DNA of 17,541 nt from Fusobacteriota bacterium (lineage in GTDB: Bacteria; Fusobacteriota; Fusobacteriia; JAPLKR01). The stretch's first letter is position 1. Every line of letters begins with the position of its first letter. A program made the translations under genes and the position numbers. The notes below the pieces were generated by a model that saw nothing but the letters and a program-made list of their open reading frames with translations, was not told the origin of the DNA and did not search any database. Positions 1 through 7,017 of the stretch are shown one piece after another. The DNA is taken from contig JAPLKR010000039.1 in assembly GCA_026387965.1 (NCBI GenBank), forward strand, positions 1 through 17,541. The letters are read 5' to 3'.

Positions 1-286
1 CATTAATGTATGCGCTCCAAATATCTGTTGTTCCTCCATAACTTGCAGGTAAACTAAACGTTATTTTACTTAAATCAATGGGCGTAGATGTTGTATTTAC
101 TACTGTAAAATTAGCCATTCCCGACAGATACCATTGGCTACCAGTTAAATTGACTGATTGAGTGTTTGAAACAGCTCCCACAGAAGCGGTGTTCGTTAGC
201 ATGTTTGAACTAACGGTTATTGCATTTGAAATAGATGCTACAACGAGTAATGCTGTAATGTATATTATAATTTTTTTTCTATTCAT
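1..286 (-). CDS. Secreted protein, N-terminal fragment (runs off the left edge)
   Basis: The open frame starts at ATG 284-286 and stays open for 95 codons to the edge of the window, so only the N-terminus is seen. A GGGGAGG ribosome binding site lies 4 bases before the start. Residues 1-22 look like a signal peptide: NRKK, a hydrophobic core (IIIYITALLVVA), then SISNA as a plausible signal peptidase I site. The mature part is rich in Ser, Thr and Asn and beta-like, with spaced Trp residues near 53 and 90. It loosely resembles the start of a beta-sandwich carbohydrate-binding module, such as those on secreted chitinases or cellulases, but that is a weak resemblance and no catalytic domain is visible. 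Transcription probably starts from the strong promoter at 391-419. I do not recognise the family. Confidence 0.75.
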   Translation of the reverse strand, partial: MNRKKIIIYITALLVVASISNAITVSSNMLTNTASVGAVSNTQSVNLTGSQWYLSGMANFTVVNTTSTPIDLSKITFSLPASYGGTTDIWSAYIN

Positions 287-300
287 GATACCTCCCCTTT

Positions 301-864
301 TTGACTGGCAATGATGAATAATTATTCCTTTCTTTGCAAAGTCACACAACCTTGTTCTCGGCAAAATTTTATTTTGGTTGTATAATTAGCATCATATTTA
401 ATTAAACCTACTATGTCAACAACTTTTTTTAACAACCATTCAATTGCCAGTGTTTTCAACATCTTTTTCACATAATTTTCACACAACAAATTAAATTGAT
501 TTTAATAAAAATAACGAATTTAATAGATAAATCTACAATTGTATGCAGTTATTAGCGACTTTTTTATGGATTTATGTGTTGAATGATATGAAATTATCAA
601 GCACAAGTTTGCTTTGTTTGACGAATTTTGTTATAAAAAATTCACACGGACTCAATATTTGTATTTTATTTATTTTTTTACATTGCCTCAATTGTCAAAT
701 TATGGCTGCTTTCTCAAATGTAAGGAATAAATACTTTGCTTGTCATTCTGGTCGTAGTACCGGAATCTATTTTTAAAGTTCTGAGATACCGACATTAGTA
801 GCCGGTATAACAAATTCTAGAATTCTATATATTTCAGCAATCCGCTATAATTATACAATTTGCC
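301..864. other. Gene-free stretch between the secY terminator and the secreted-protein gene
   Basis: I find no convincing gene here. The only open frame of note (543-776, plus strand) has no ribosome binding site and no recognisable protein character. The region holds the minus-strand promoter at 391-419. Upstream of that promoter are T/A-tracts at about 453-456, 464-468 and 476-479, spaced by about 11-12 bases. A small inverted repeat ATACCG/CGGTAT lies at 786-791 and 803-808. I see no tRNA cloverleaf. Confidence 0.6.
391..419 (-). promoter_or_regulatory. Strong sigma-70-type promoter for the secreted-protein gene
   Basis: On the minus strand TTGACA (414-419) is followed after 17 bases by TATGAT (391-396). 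This is a perfect -35 and a 5/6 match at -10. The predicted start near 384 gives a 5' UTR of about 100 bases before the ATG at 286. The UTR contains short inverted repeats: ACAACC with GGTTGT, CAAAAT with ATTTTG, and the palindrome CTTTGCAAAG. It could therefore fold. Confidence 0.75.
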
Positions 865-904
865 AAATAAAAAAAGAGTTCTGAACTAAATCAGAACTCT
901 TTTT
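865..904 (-). terminator. Intrinsic terminator ending the ribosomal protein operon
   Basis: On the minus strand the arms GAGTTCTGA (891-899) and TCAGAACTC (876-884) enclose a 6-base loop (TTTAGT) and are followed by seven T residues. Flanking A and T runs extend the stem to 14 bp (871-884 with 891-904). It begins one base after the TAG stop of the secY reading frame (905-907). The symmetry of the A and T tracts means it could also stop plus-strand transcripts. Confidence 0.93.
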
Positions 905-1366
905 CTATTTAATAAATCCGTCATAATCTCTCATAACTAGATTGGCATTAATTTGTTGCACAAAGTCAACGGCTACCCCAACTATGATCAATAAACTGAT
1001 TCCTGTAATATATATTTGGACTCCGATAACAATGGAAAGAACTGAAGGCAGTATTGAAACTATCCCTAAGAAAAGTGCTCCAACCGTTGTAATTCGAATT
1101 GCTACCCTTTCGAGATACAATTCAGTCTCTTGTCCTGGTCTTATCCCAGGAATTGCTCCACCACTCTGCTTCAAATTGTCGGCAACTTTCCCAGGGTCAA
1201 ATACAATTGCTGTATAAAAATAAGAGAAAAACACAACAATAAGAAATTCAAGTATTAAATACCAAACACTGGTAGGTGTTGCAAGTTGGCTTAAAAAGGA
1301 CTTCAAAACCATAATATTGTTAGGCTGGTATCCTTCGTTCAGAAAGCTGTACAAAACATATCGCAT
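905..1366 (-). pseudogene. secY: SecY C-terminal portion (TM8-TM10), out of frame with the N-terminal part
   Basis: This frame encodes the C-terminal third of the SecY translocon channel. SecY-like sequence begins around 1321 (PNNIMVLKSFL) and continues through TM8 (LILEFLIVVFFSYFYTAIVF), the NLKQSGGAIPGIRPG cytoplasmic loop, TM9 (ITTVGALFLGIVSILPSVLS), TM10 (GISLLIIVGVAVDFVQQI) and the end motif MRDYDGFIK, where SecY proteins normally stop. The first codons of the frame (from 1366 to about 1325) merely overlap the coding sequence of the N-terminal part in another frame. They are not SecY sequence, and no ribosome binding site precedes them. Compared with complete SecY, about 50 residues between ERRIP and this segment are missing, and the frame is shifted. 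The stop is TAG at 905-907, next to the terminator. Confidence 0.85.
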
Positions 1367-2054
1367 AAATTAATAGTATGAAGAATACCACCATAACAAT
1401 AATTTTTACGATCATAATTGAGAATGCTTCTTGCTGAAGTTGAGTCGACATTTGCATAACCATTGAAGGTACTCTTGCTACTATGTTTACCGCTATGATA
1501 ATAGAAATACCATTTCCGATTCCATTTACAGTAATTTGCTCTCCTATAAACATTAAGAACACTGTTCCTGCTGTTAAGATTACAATACTTGTAAACATAA
1601 AGAAAAATATATTTTCTGTAGTAACCATATGCATTGAGCACAACCAAATACTTACACCTGCAGATTGAATAAGTCCAATTACAATCGTCAAATAACGCGT
1701 ATACTGGATTATCTTTTGTCTTCCTGCATCTCCCTCTTTTTGCATCTCTTCAATTTGTGGAACTACTGCACCGAGTAGTTGCATAATAATTGAAGCATCA
1801 ATATAAGGCATTACGCCTAATGCAAAAATGGTGGCACGGGCAAGCCCACCACCAGAGAATAAGTTAAACATTGCTAGCAGACTATTACCCTGAACCATTT
1901 GTTGTAAGGCTTGCCAATTAACACCTGGAACAGGGATTTGTGTACCAATTCGAGCCACTAATAACATGAGTAGAGTAAAAATTATTTTTCCTCTTAACTC
2001 TTGAATCGCAAAGATTTGTTTAATCTTTACTTTAAAATGCTCGATATTTAACAT
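1320..2054 (-). pseudogene. secY: SecY N-terminal portion (TM1-TM6), truncated
   Basis: SecY is the pore subunit of the SecYEG translocon in the inner membrane. The frame starts at ATG 2052-2054, 12 bases after a GGAGA motif. Its 244 residues cover TM1 (about 21-41), the plug (about 58-72, LLAMFNLFSGGG), TM2 (75-98, with ALGVMPYIDASIIMQLL), TM3 (121-141), TM4 (149-171), TM5 (183-205, GIGNGISI) and TM6 (213-235). It ends SERRIPA at 239-244. A full SecY is about 430 residues and continues after ERRIP into the C5 loop, which docks SecA and the ribosome, and TM7, part of the lateral gate. Here TAA follows one codon after ERRIP, and the rest of the gene lies in another frame (905 to about 1321). 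It is the last gene of the operon. As written the gene cannot make a working channel. Confidence 0.9.
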
Positions 2055-2079
2055 CTATTTGTCTCCTATGAAACTGCGA

Positions 2080-2529
2080 CTAAAGTATTTCTACTTTTCC
2101 ACCAACAGCCTCGATTTTTGCTTTAGCTTGTTCAGAAACTTTTTGCACTTTAACAGTTAATGATTTTGTAATCTCACCATCAGCAAGAATTTTTACTCCA
2201 CCATTAAGTACTTTTTTGATAGCTCCTTTTTCATAAAGCGAATCAATTGTAACTTCTTCACCTACTTCAAAGTATACTTCTAAATCTGAAACGTTAAGAA
2301 CAGTAAATACTGTTTTAAAACGTGCATTTGAAAAGCCTCTTTTTGGAGCTCTAATGATTAAAGGCATTTGTCCGCCTTCAAATCCTGGTCTTACTCCTCC
2401 ACCAGTACGTGCTTTTTGTCCGTTAGATCCTTTTCCGGCAGTTTTTCCCCACCCTGATGATTCTCCACGTCCAACACGTTTTTTTCTGTGCTTTGACCCT
2501 TCAGCTGGGCTTAGTTCATTAAGTCTCAT
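2080..2529 (-). CDS. rplO: 50S ribosomal protein L15
   Basis: Large-subunit protein that helps late 50S assembly. It has 149 residues, the usual length. The N-terminus [20 protein letters not shown] is followed by the Gly-rich basic extension ([20 protein letters not shown], about 20-39) that threads into 23S rRNA, then [10 protein letters not shown]. The C-terminal half is the globular fold. It begins at ATG 2527-2529. Its ribosome binding site (GAGGAGG) lies inside the last codons of rpmD, whose stop is 2 bases upstream, so the two are probably translationally coupled. secY begins 25 bases downstream. Confidence 0.98.
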   Translation of the reverse strand: MRLNELSPAEGSKHRKKRVGRGESSGWGKTAGKGSNGQKARTGGGVRPGFEGGQMPLIIRAPKRGFSNARFKTVFTVLNVSDLEVYFEVGEEVTIDSLYEKGAIKKVLNGGVKILADGEITKSLTVKVQKVSEQAKAKIEAVGGKVEIL

Positions 2530-2531
2530 GT

Positions 2532-2708
2532 TTAAGCCTCCTCCACTTGTAGTAGGTATCCTACTTGTTTGATTTTTCCGATAATATCTGGAGTCGCTTC
2601 AAGTGTATTTGAATCATTGATTTTTCTAAGTCCTAAAGAGTTAACTGTACCAACATGAGCTGGTAGTCTTCCAATTAAGCTTTTTACTAAAGTCACTTTT
2701 TTTGCCAT
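2532..2708 (-). CDS. rpmD: 50S ribosomal protein L30
   Basis: A 58-residue protein, the usual size for bacterial L30. It starts [20 protein letters not shown] and contains the family signature in the middle ([13 protein letters not shown]), followed by [18 protein letters not shown]. It is easily missed because of its size. It lies between rpsE (9 bases upstream) and rplO (2 bases downstream), its canonical position in the spc operon. The ATG is at 2706-2708, preceded by a weak GGAG, and the stop TAA is at 2532-2534. L30 binds 23S and 5S rRNA contacts on the 50S subunit. Confidence 0.96.
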   Translation of the reverse strand: MAKKVTLVKSLIGRLPAHVGTVNSLGLRKINDSNTLEATPDIIGKIKQVGYLLQVEEA

Positions 2709-2717
2709 TTGAAACTC

Positions 2718-3242
2718 CTATCCTACAATCTCAGCAACTGATTTTCCACGCATTTCAGCGATTTTTTCAGCTGTTCTTAATTCTAATAATCCGTTGATAG
2801 TTGCTCTAGCAACGTTAAGTTTGTTTTTACTTCCAAGAATCTTGGTAAGTATATTGTGCACTCCAACTAGATCTAAAATATCACGAGCAGATGATCCTGC
2901 TTTAATTCCAGTACCTTCTACGGCTGGCTTCATGATAACTTGAGTTGCAGAGAACTCTCCAACAGTTGGGTGTGGTATAGTTGTGTTTTTTAAAGAAACA
3001 TTAACCATGTTTCTTTTTGCGGCAGAGATTGCCTTCTTGATTGCTTCCGGAACTCCATTAGCTTTACCAAGTCCAATTCCAACTTTACCTTTTTTATCTC
3101 CTACAGCAGCCATTACAGAGAAGCTGATTTTTCTTCCACCTTTTACAGTTTTAGAAACACGGCTAATTTGGATGATTTTTTCTTCAAACTCGCTTTTTTC
3201 TCTTTCAACAGGTCTTCTGTTGTTATTTCTTTCGTTACTCAC
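2718..3242 (-). CDS. rpsE: 30S ribosomal protein S5
   Basis: Small-subunit protein involved in decoding accuracy and mRNA entry. It has 174 residues. A short basic N-terminal tail (NERNNNRRPVEREKSEFEEK) precedes the dsRBD-like N-terminal domain (QISRVSKTVKGGRKISFSVM, then GDKKGKVGIGLGKANGVPEA). The C-terminal domain shows TQVIMKPAVEGTGI and SSARDILDLVGVHNI. The start is GTG at 3240-3242, because AGGAGG lies 6 bases upstream and overlaps the rplR stop codon. rplR ends 10 bases upstream and rpmD begins 9 bases after the stop. Confidence 0.98.
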   Translation of the reverse strand: MSNERNNNRRPVEREKSEFEEKIIQISRVSKTVKGGRKISFSVMAAVGDKKGKVGIGLGKANGVPEAIKKAISAAKRNMVNVSLKNTTIPHPTVGEFSATQVIMKPAVEGTGIKAGSSARDILDLVGVHNILTKILGSKNKLNVARATINGLLELRTAEKIAEMRGKSVAEIVG

Positions 3243-3252
3243 CGCTATCCTC

Positions 3253-3621
3253 CTAAAACTCTAAACCAGATTCACGTGCAGCTGTTGCTAATGCTTCCAC
3301 GCGACCAGTAAAGATATACCCTGAACGATCAAATACTACTGATTTGATTCCTTTAGCGATTGCTCTTTCAGCAATTTTTTTGCCAATTAATTTAGCGGCA
3401 TCAATGTTACCACCATTTTGAACATCAGCTTTGATTTGCTTGTCAATTGTAGATGCTGAAACAAGAGTGTTCCCTGTTGTGTCATCGACAATTTGAGCAA
3501 ACATGTTTTCTAAACTTCTGTAGATACAAAGTCTTGGTCTAGCAGTCGTTCCAGAAATTTTACTACGTATTCTTAAGTGACGCTTTTCACGTGCTTCTTT
3601 ACGATTAACTCTTTTGTACAA
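3253..3621 (-). CDS. rplR: 50S ribosomal protein L18 (TTG start)
   Basis: 5S rRNA-binding protein of the central protuberance. From the TTG at 3619-3621 it has 122 residues and reads (M)YKRVNRKEAREKRHLRIRS, which aligns with the standard L18 start MFKKVDRKEARKRRHLRVR. KISGTTARPRLCIYRS and the C-terminal DRSGYIFTGRVEALATAARE are typical. The frame is open to an upstream GTG at 3628-3630, but that codon abuts the AAGGGG ribosome binding site. The TTG is 8-9 bases downstream of the site and gives the normal family length, so I prefer it. It sits between rplF and rpsE in standard order. Confidence 0.92.
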   Translation of the reverse strand: MYKRVNRKEAREKRHLRIRSKISGTTARPRLCIYRSLENMFAQIVDDTTGNTLVSASTIDKQIKADVQNGGNIDAAKLIGKKIAERAIAKGIKSVVFDRSGYIFTGRVEALATAARESGLEF

Positions 3622-3646
3622 AGTGTTCACCCCTTCTTTTTAAGAT

Positions 3647-4180
3647 TTAGGCTTTTTTACCTTCTTTTCTACGGATCACTTCATCATTGTACTTAACCCC
3701 TTTACCTTTATAAGGCTCAGGTGGTCTCTTAGAACGAATTACAGCTGCTACTTGTCCTACAACTTCTTTTTCGATTCCTTCAACATGAATTTTTGTCGGA
3801 GATTCACACTTGAATGTAATCCCTGCAACTTCATCAATTTCAACTGGATGTGAATATCCAAGTGCTAAAGTCAATCCTTTTCCTTTAGCTGCTGCTCTGT
3901 ATCCTACTCCTACTAAGTCTAACGTTTTTACATAACCTGTAGAAACACCGATGACCATATTAGAAAGTAGTGCACGAGTTGTACCATGAAGTGAACGTGT
4001 TAATTTTTCCTCGTCCACTCTAGCAACAGAAACTGTATTTCCTTCTACTTTAACAACAATTTTGTCGCTAAACGTTTTAGTTAATGTTCCTTTTGGGCCT
4101 TTAACAGTAACAGTAGAACCATCTACTTTTACTTCTACGCCTGCAGGAATGCTGATTAGTTTATTTCCTACTCTTGACAC
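3647..4180 (-). CDS. rplF: 50S ribosomal protein L6
   Basis: Large-subunit protein near the factor-binding site, made of two tandem copies of the same fold. It has 177 residues, the usual size. Recognisable parts are MSRVGNKLISIPAGVEV, VKGPKGTLTKTF, the repeat junction VGVGYRAAAKGK, GYSHPVEI, and the C-terminal signature RPPEPYKGKGVKYNDEVIRR near 150-170. The start is GTG at 4178-4180 with AGGAGG 4 bases upstream. The spacing is short, but no other start fits the family N-terminus. rpsH ends 18 bases upstream. Confidence 0.98.
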   Translation of the reverse strand: MSRVGNKLISIPAGVEVKVDGSTVTVKGPKGTLTKTFSDKIVVKVEGNTVSVARVDEEKLTRSLHGTTRALLSNMVIGVSTGYVKTLDLVGVGYRAAAKGKGLTLALGYSHPVEIDEVAGITFKCESPTKIHVEGIEKEVVGQVAAVIRSKRPPEPYKGKGVKYNDEVIRRKEGKKA

Positions 4181-4198
4181 GTTTCCTCCTAGAAATTA

Positions 4199-4597
4199 TT
4201 ACCAAATATAGCAAAGAACTTCGCCACCAATGTTTTCTTTTCTACAAAATTTATCCGTAGCGATTCCTTTTGGTGTTGAAACGATTGCGATACCAAGTCC
4301 TCCAAGAACTTTCGGTATGTCAGCGACACCGCTATACACACGTCTTCCTGGTTTAGAAATTCTTTTTAGTCCTCTAATAACGCTCTCTCTATTTGGAGTG
4401 TATTTTAGATACACACGCAAATCTTGGTGTGCTCCATTTGAAATAATTTTGTAACTTGCTACGTATCCTTCTGCTACTAGGATTTTAAGAATTCCTTCTT
4501 TTTCCTTTGACATAGGGATGTCCACTTTATCATGTTGCGCTTGAATTGCATTTCTTATACGAGTTAGCAAATCTGCGATTGGATCAGTTAAATACAT
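4199..4597 (-). CDS. rpsH: 30S ribosomal protein S8
   Basis: Primary 16S rRNA-binding protein needed for central-domain assembly. In E. coli it also represses the spc operon by binding its mRNA. It has 132 residues. Typical segments are [13 protein letters not shown] near the N-terminus, ISKPGRRVY in the middle and [14 protein letters not shown], followed by the GGEVLCYIW end. It starts with ATG at 4595-4597, with GGAGG 10 bases upstream. It lies between rpsZ and rplF in standard order. No obvious S8-binding mimic near rplE or rplX was identified by eye. Confidence 0.98.
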   Translation of the reverse strand: MYLTDPIADLLTRIRNAIQAQHDKVDIPMSKEKEGILKILVAEGYVASYKIISNGAHQDLRVYLKYTPNRESVIRGLKRISKPGRRVYSGVADIPKVLGGLGIAIVSTPKGIATDKFCRKENIGGEVLCYIW

Positions 4598-4616
4598 GGA
4601 TATGAATCCTCCCTGC

Positions 4617-4799
4617 TTACCAGCTTGATTTTCTTACGCCAGGAATTGCACCTTCACTAGCGAGTTTTCTGAAGCATATACGGCAGATATCGAAATCCCC
4701 CATATACCCTCTTGGTCTTCCACAGATTTTACATCTGTTTCTGTACTGTACATTGTACTTTTTGTTTTCATTTCTATAGATCATAGATAACTTTGCCAT
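4617..4799 (-). CDS. rpsZ: 30S ribosomal protein S14, zinc-binding type
   Basis: A 60-residue S14 of the short, zinc-binding (type Z) class. The two CxxC pairs at Cys23/Cys26 and Cys39/Cys42 (CKIC and CRIC) form the zinc knuckle. The end, [18 protein letters not shown], is the family C-terminus. The segment [14 protein letters not shown] is one I associate with spirochaete S14 proteins, but that is from memory. It is assembled late into the 30S head. It starts with ATG at 4797-4799 after GGGAG and lies between rplE and rpsH in standard spc order. Confidence 0.97.
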   Translation of the reverse strand: MAKLSMIYRNENKKYNVQYRNRCKICGRPRGYMGDFDICRICFRKLASEGAIPGVRKSSW

Positions 4800-4809
4800 T
4801 TAATACTCC

Positions 4810-5358
4810 CTATTTCTGGAAAGGCATTCCGAAGGCTTTCAACAGCTCAAATGATTGCTCATCTGTTTTAGCTGTTGTTACAATCGTCACACCAATTCCG
4901 AAAATTTTATCTACTTTGTCGAACTCAATTTCTGGGAAAATAAGTTGTTCTTTAATACCTAATGTGTAATTTCCTCTTCCATCAAAAGCTTTTTTTGATA
5001 TTCCTTCAAAATCTTTTGTTCTCGGAAGTGCCAGACATATTAGTCTATCAAGAAAATCATACATGTTAGAATTTCTTAGTGTCACTGATACTCCGATAGG
5101 CATTCCTTCACGAAGTTTAAATCCAGCTTCACTTTTTTTAGCTTTTCTAATTACCGGTTGTTGACCAGTAACAATTTTAAGATCGTTAAATGCTGCTTCA
5201 ATTAGTTTTGAATTTTGTGTAGCTTCTCCTACGCCAATGTTCACAACTATTTTTTCAAGTCTTGGAACAGCGTTAACGTTTTTCATTCCTAGTTTCTCTT
5301 GAAGAGCAGGAACGATTTTTTCTACATACTCTTTTTTGAGTCTTGCTTGATAACTCAC
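4810..5358 (-). CDS. rplE: 50S ribosomal protein L5 (GTG start)
   Basis: 5S rRNA-binding protein of the central protuberance. With the GTG at 5356-5358 it has 182 residues, close to the family's about 180. Landmarks are the basic start ([19 protein letters not shown]), [37 protein letters not shown] and [21 protein letters not shown]. The frame is open to a TTG at 5374-5376, but that codon lies just before the AAGGAGG ribosome binding site. The GTG sits 8 bases after GGAGG and is the better start. rplX ends about 20 bases upstream. Confidence 0.94.
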   Translation of the reverse strand: MSYQARLKKEYVEKIVPALQEKLGMKNVNAVPRLEKIVVNIGVGEATQNSKLIEAAFNDLKIVTGQQPVIRKAKKSEAGFKLREGMPIGVSVTLRNSNMYDFLDRLICLALPRTKDFEGISKKAFDGRGNYTLGIKEQLIFPEIEFDKVDKIFGIGVTIVTTAKTDEQSFELLKAFGMPFQK

Positions 5359-5378
5359 CGTTTTTTCCTCCTTCAAAA

Positions 5379-5723
5379 TTATAGAACCTCAGAGCAATGT
5401 TTACATACTCTAACTTTTTGACCATCTTCTAGGGTTTTGTGCGCTACTCTTGTAGCTTTTCCGCATTTTTCGCAGAAAAGCATCACTTTTGATGAGTACA
5501 TTGCGTTAGGTTTCTTTACAACTCCACCTTGTGGGTTCATTTGAGTTGGTTTCAAGTGCTTTGTTACAATGTTTACACCCTCAACTACAACTTTACCTTT
5601 AGCGGTAAACACTCTTAAAACTTTTCCAGTTTTACTTTTATCTTTTCCAGATATTACTTGAACCATATCACCACTTTTAACATGTAGTCTATTTGGCACT
5701 GATTTTATTTTATTATATTTCAC
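5379..5723 (-). CDS. rplX: 50S ribosomal protein L24 with a zinc-ribbon-like C-terminus
   Basis: One of the two assembly-initiating 50S proteins. It has 114 residues from GTG 5721-5723, which has GGAGG 8 bases upstream. The KOW motif lies near 14-40 ([20 protein letters not shown]), followed by [12 protein letters not shown] and [10 protein letters not shown]. The C-terminal part carries two Cys pairs, Cys84/Cys87 (CEKC) and Cys107/Cys110 (CKHC), spaced as in a zinc ribbon. Many L24 proteins lack these. The 12-residue N-terminal extension before HVKSGD is longer than in E. coli or Bacillus but is supported by the ribosome binding site. It lies between rplN and rplE. Confidence 0.97.
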   Translation of the reverse strand: MKYNKIKSVPNRLHVKSGDMVQVISGKDKSKTGKVLRVFTAKGKVVVEGVNIVTKHLKPTQMNPQGGVVKKPNAMYSSKVMLFCEKCGKATRVAHKTLEDGQKVRVCKHCSEVL

Positions 5724-5739
5724 TGTTTAATCCTCCGAC

Positions 5740-6108
5740 TTATATAACTTCAGGTGCAAGTGAAACGATTTTCATAAAGTCTCTCGCTCTAAGTTCTCTT
5801 GCCACTGGTCCGAAAATACGAGTTCCTTTTGGATTGTTAGTGTTGTCAATAATTACTGCAGCGTTATCATCAAATCTGATGTAAGAACCATCTTCTCTTC
5901 TGATCTCTTTGTGAGTTCTAACCACAACTGCCTTAACCACTTGTCCTTTTTTCACTGTTCCATTAGGAATAGCTTCCTTAACCGATGCTACGATCACATC
6001 TCCGATTCTTCCGAATCTTCTTCTTGAACCACCTAAAACACGGATACACATAATTTTTTTTGCACCTGTGTTATCTGCAACATTCAATATTGTTTGTTGT
6101 TGGATCAT
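5740..6108 (-). CDS. rplN: 50S ribosomal protein L14
   Basis: Subunit-interface protein that forms bridge contacts to 16S rRNA and is the docking point of silencing factor RsfS. It has 122 residues, exactly the usual length. It starts [20 protein letters not shown] and contains [35 protein letters not shown] and the conserved end [29 protein letters not shown] at 6106-6108 follows GGAGG. It has standard neighbours, rpsQ and rplX. Confidence 0.99.
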   Translation of the reverse strand: MIQQQTILNVADNTGAKKIMCIRVLGGSRRRFGRIGDVIVASVKEAIPNGTVKKGQVVKAVVVRTHKEIRREDGSYIRFDDNAAVIIDNTNNPKGTRIFGPVARELRARDFMKIVSLAPEVI

Positions 6109-6126
6109 CTGTTTCCTCCTACAAAA

Positions 6127-6381
6127 CTATCTAGCCTTCTCTAAGATTTCAACAACTCTCCATCGTTTGTCTTTACTTAGAGGTCTAGTTTCCATAATTT
6201 TCACTTTATCTCCAACGCTACATGTATTCTCTTCATCATGTGCCTTGAATTTTTTAGATTGTTTTACTTGTTTTTTGTACACCGGGTGAAGCACCATTTT
6301 CTCTTCCAGTACCACAACTGTTTTTTCCATTTTATCAGAAACAACAATACCCTCTTTAGTTTTTCTATTATTTCTTTCCAA
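6127..6381 (-). CDS. rpsQ: 30S ribosomal protein S17 (TTG start)
   Basis: 16S rRNA-binding OB-fold protein of the small subunit, 84 residues. [20 protein letters not shown] matches the family N-terminus, followed by [40 protein letters not shown] and [17 protein letters not shown]. The start is TTG at 6379-6381, with GGAGG 9 bases upstream. No in-frame ATG or GTG near it preserves the family N-terminus. rpmC ends 14 bases upstream and its stop overlaps the start of the ribosome binding site. Confidence 0.97.
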   Translation of the reverse strand: MERNNRKTKEGIVVSDKMEKTVVVLEEKMVLHPVYKKQVKQSKKFKAHDEENTCSVGDKVKIMETRPLSKDKRWRVVEILEKAR

Positions 6382-6395
6382 CTTAAAAGTCCTCC

Positions 6396-6596
6396 TTATT
6401 TAGAAAGAGCAAGTTCATGTTCTCTTTGAACAGTTTTGATTCTCGCGATTGTTCTTTTTAATTCACGCATTTTTGCAGTGTTTTCTAATTGTCCAAGTGA
6501 AAGTTGAAATTTCAAGTTGAATAATTCTTCTCTTAGCTCTTTGCTTTTTGCAGTTAGTTCCTCACCACTTAGTGATTTGATGTCTAATACTTTCAT
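6396..6596 (-). CDS. rpmC: 50S ribosomal protein L29
   Basis: Small two-helix coiled-coil protein at the peptide exit tunnel mouth, next to L23, in the area where SRP and trigger factor dock. It has 66 residues. Landmarks are [40 protein letters not shown] (the family signature FNLxFQxxxGQLxNT) and [18 protein letters not shown]. The ATG at 6594-6596 overlaps the rplP stop by one base (TAATG), which suggests translational coupling. Confidence 0.98.
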   Translation of the reverse strand: MKVLDIKSLSGEELTAKSKELREELFNLKFQLSLGQLENTAKMRELKRTIARIKTVQREHELALSK

Positions 6597-7015
6597 TAGT
6601 TTTCACCACCCTCTTTTTTTACAAATTTAACTTTGATAGGTAGTTTGTAAGATGCTTTTTTTAGGGCCTTTTTAGCTAGCTCTTCTGTTATTCCGGAAAC
6701 TTCAAACATGATTCTTCCAGGTTTAACTACAGCTACCCACTCCTCAACGTTACCTTTACCTTTACCCATTCTCACTTCTAATGGCTTTTTAGTGATTGGC
6801 TTATCTGGGAATATTCTGATAAATACTTTACCAGCACGCTTGAATGTTCTGTTAATTACGACACGGACAGTTTCGATCTGACGTGCTGTAATTCTATGTG
6901 GCTCCATAGCCATAAGACCAAATTCTCCGAATGCTACATAGTTTCCACTAGTGGCGTTTCCTTTGATTCTGCCCTTCATTTGTTTTCTGTATTTCGTTCT
7001 TTTAGGCATCAACAT
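6596..7015 (-). CDS. rplP: 50S ribosomal protein L16
   Basis: Large-subunit protein near the A-site tRNA elbow and the peptidyl transferase region. It has 139 residues. The start [19 protein letters not shown] fits the ML.PKR family rule, so the first ATG (7013-7015), 9 bases after GGAGG, is preferred over the ATG two codons later. [57 protein letters not shown] and [10 protein letters not shown] are all typical. It follows rpsC by 2 bases and overlaps rpmC by one base. Confidence 0.98.
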   Translation of the reverse strand: MLMPKRTKYRKQMKGRIKGNATSGNYVAFGEFGLMAMEPHRITARQIETVRVVINRTFKRAGKVFIRIFPDKPITKKPLEVRMGKGKGNVEEWVAVVKPGRIMFEVSGITEELAKKALKKASYKLPIKVKFVKKEGGEN

Positions 7016-7017
7016 GA

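Noticed and set aside
543-776. Plus-strand 77-codon open frame in the gene-free region
   Set aside because: It has no ribosome binding site before the ATG, no recognisable domain, and unusual Cys/Phe-rich composition typical of translated AT-rich non-coding DNA.
786-808. Integron attC-like or mobile-element end (ATACCG...CGGTAT then ATAAC)
   Set aside because: The repeat is only 6 bp, the core does not fit the RYYYAAC/GTTRRRY pattern, and no integrase or transposase is nearby.
905-1366. Programmed ribosomal frameshift in secY
   Set aside because: Recoding would join the two frames but could not supply the roughly 50 missing residues of the C5 loop and TM7. No slippery heptamer is visible at the junction.
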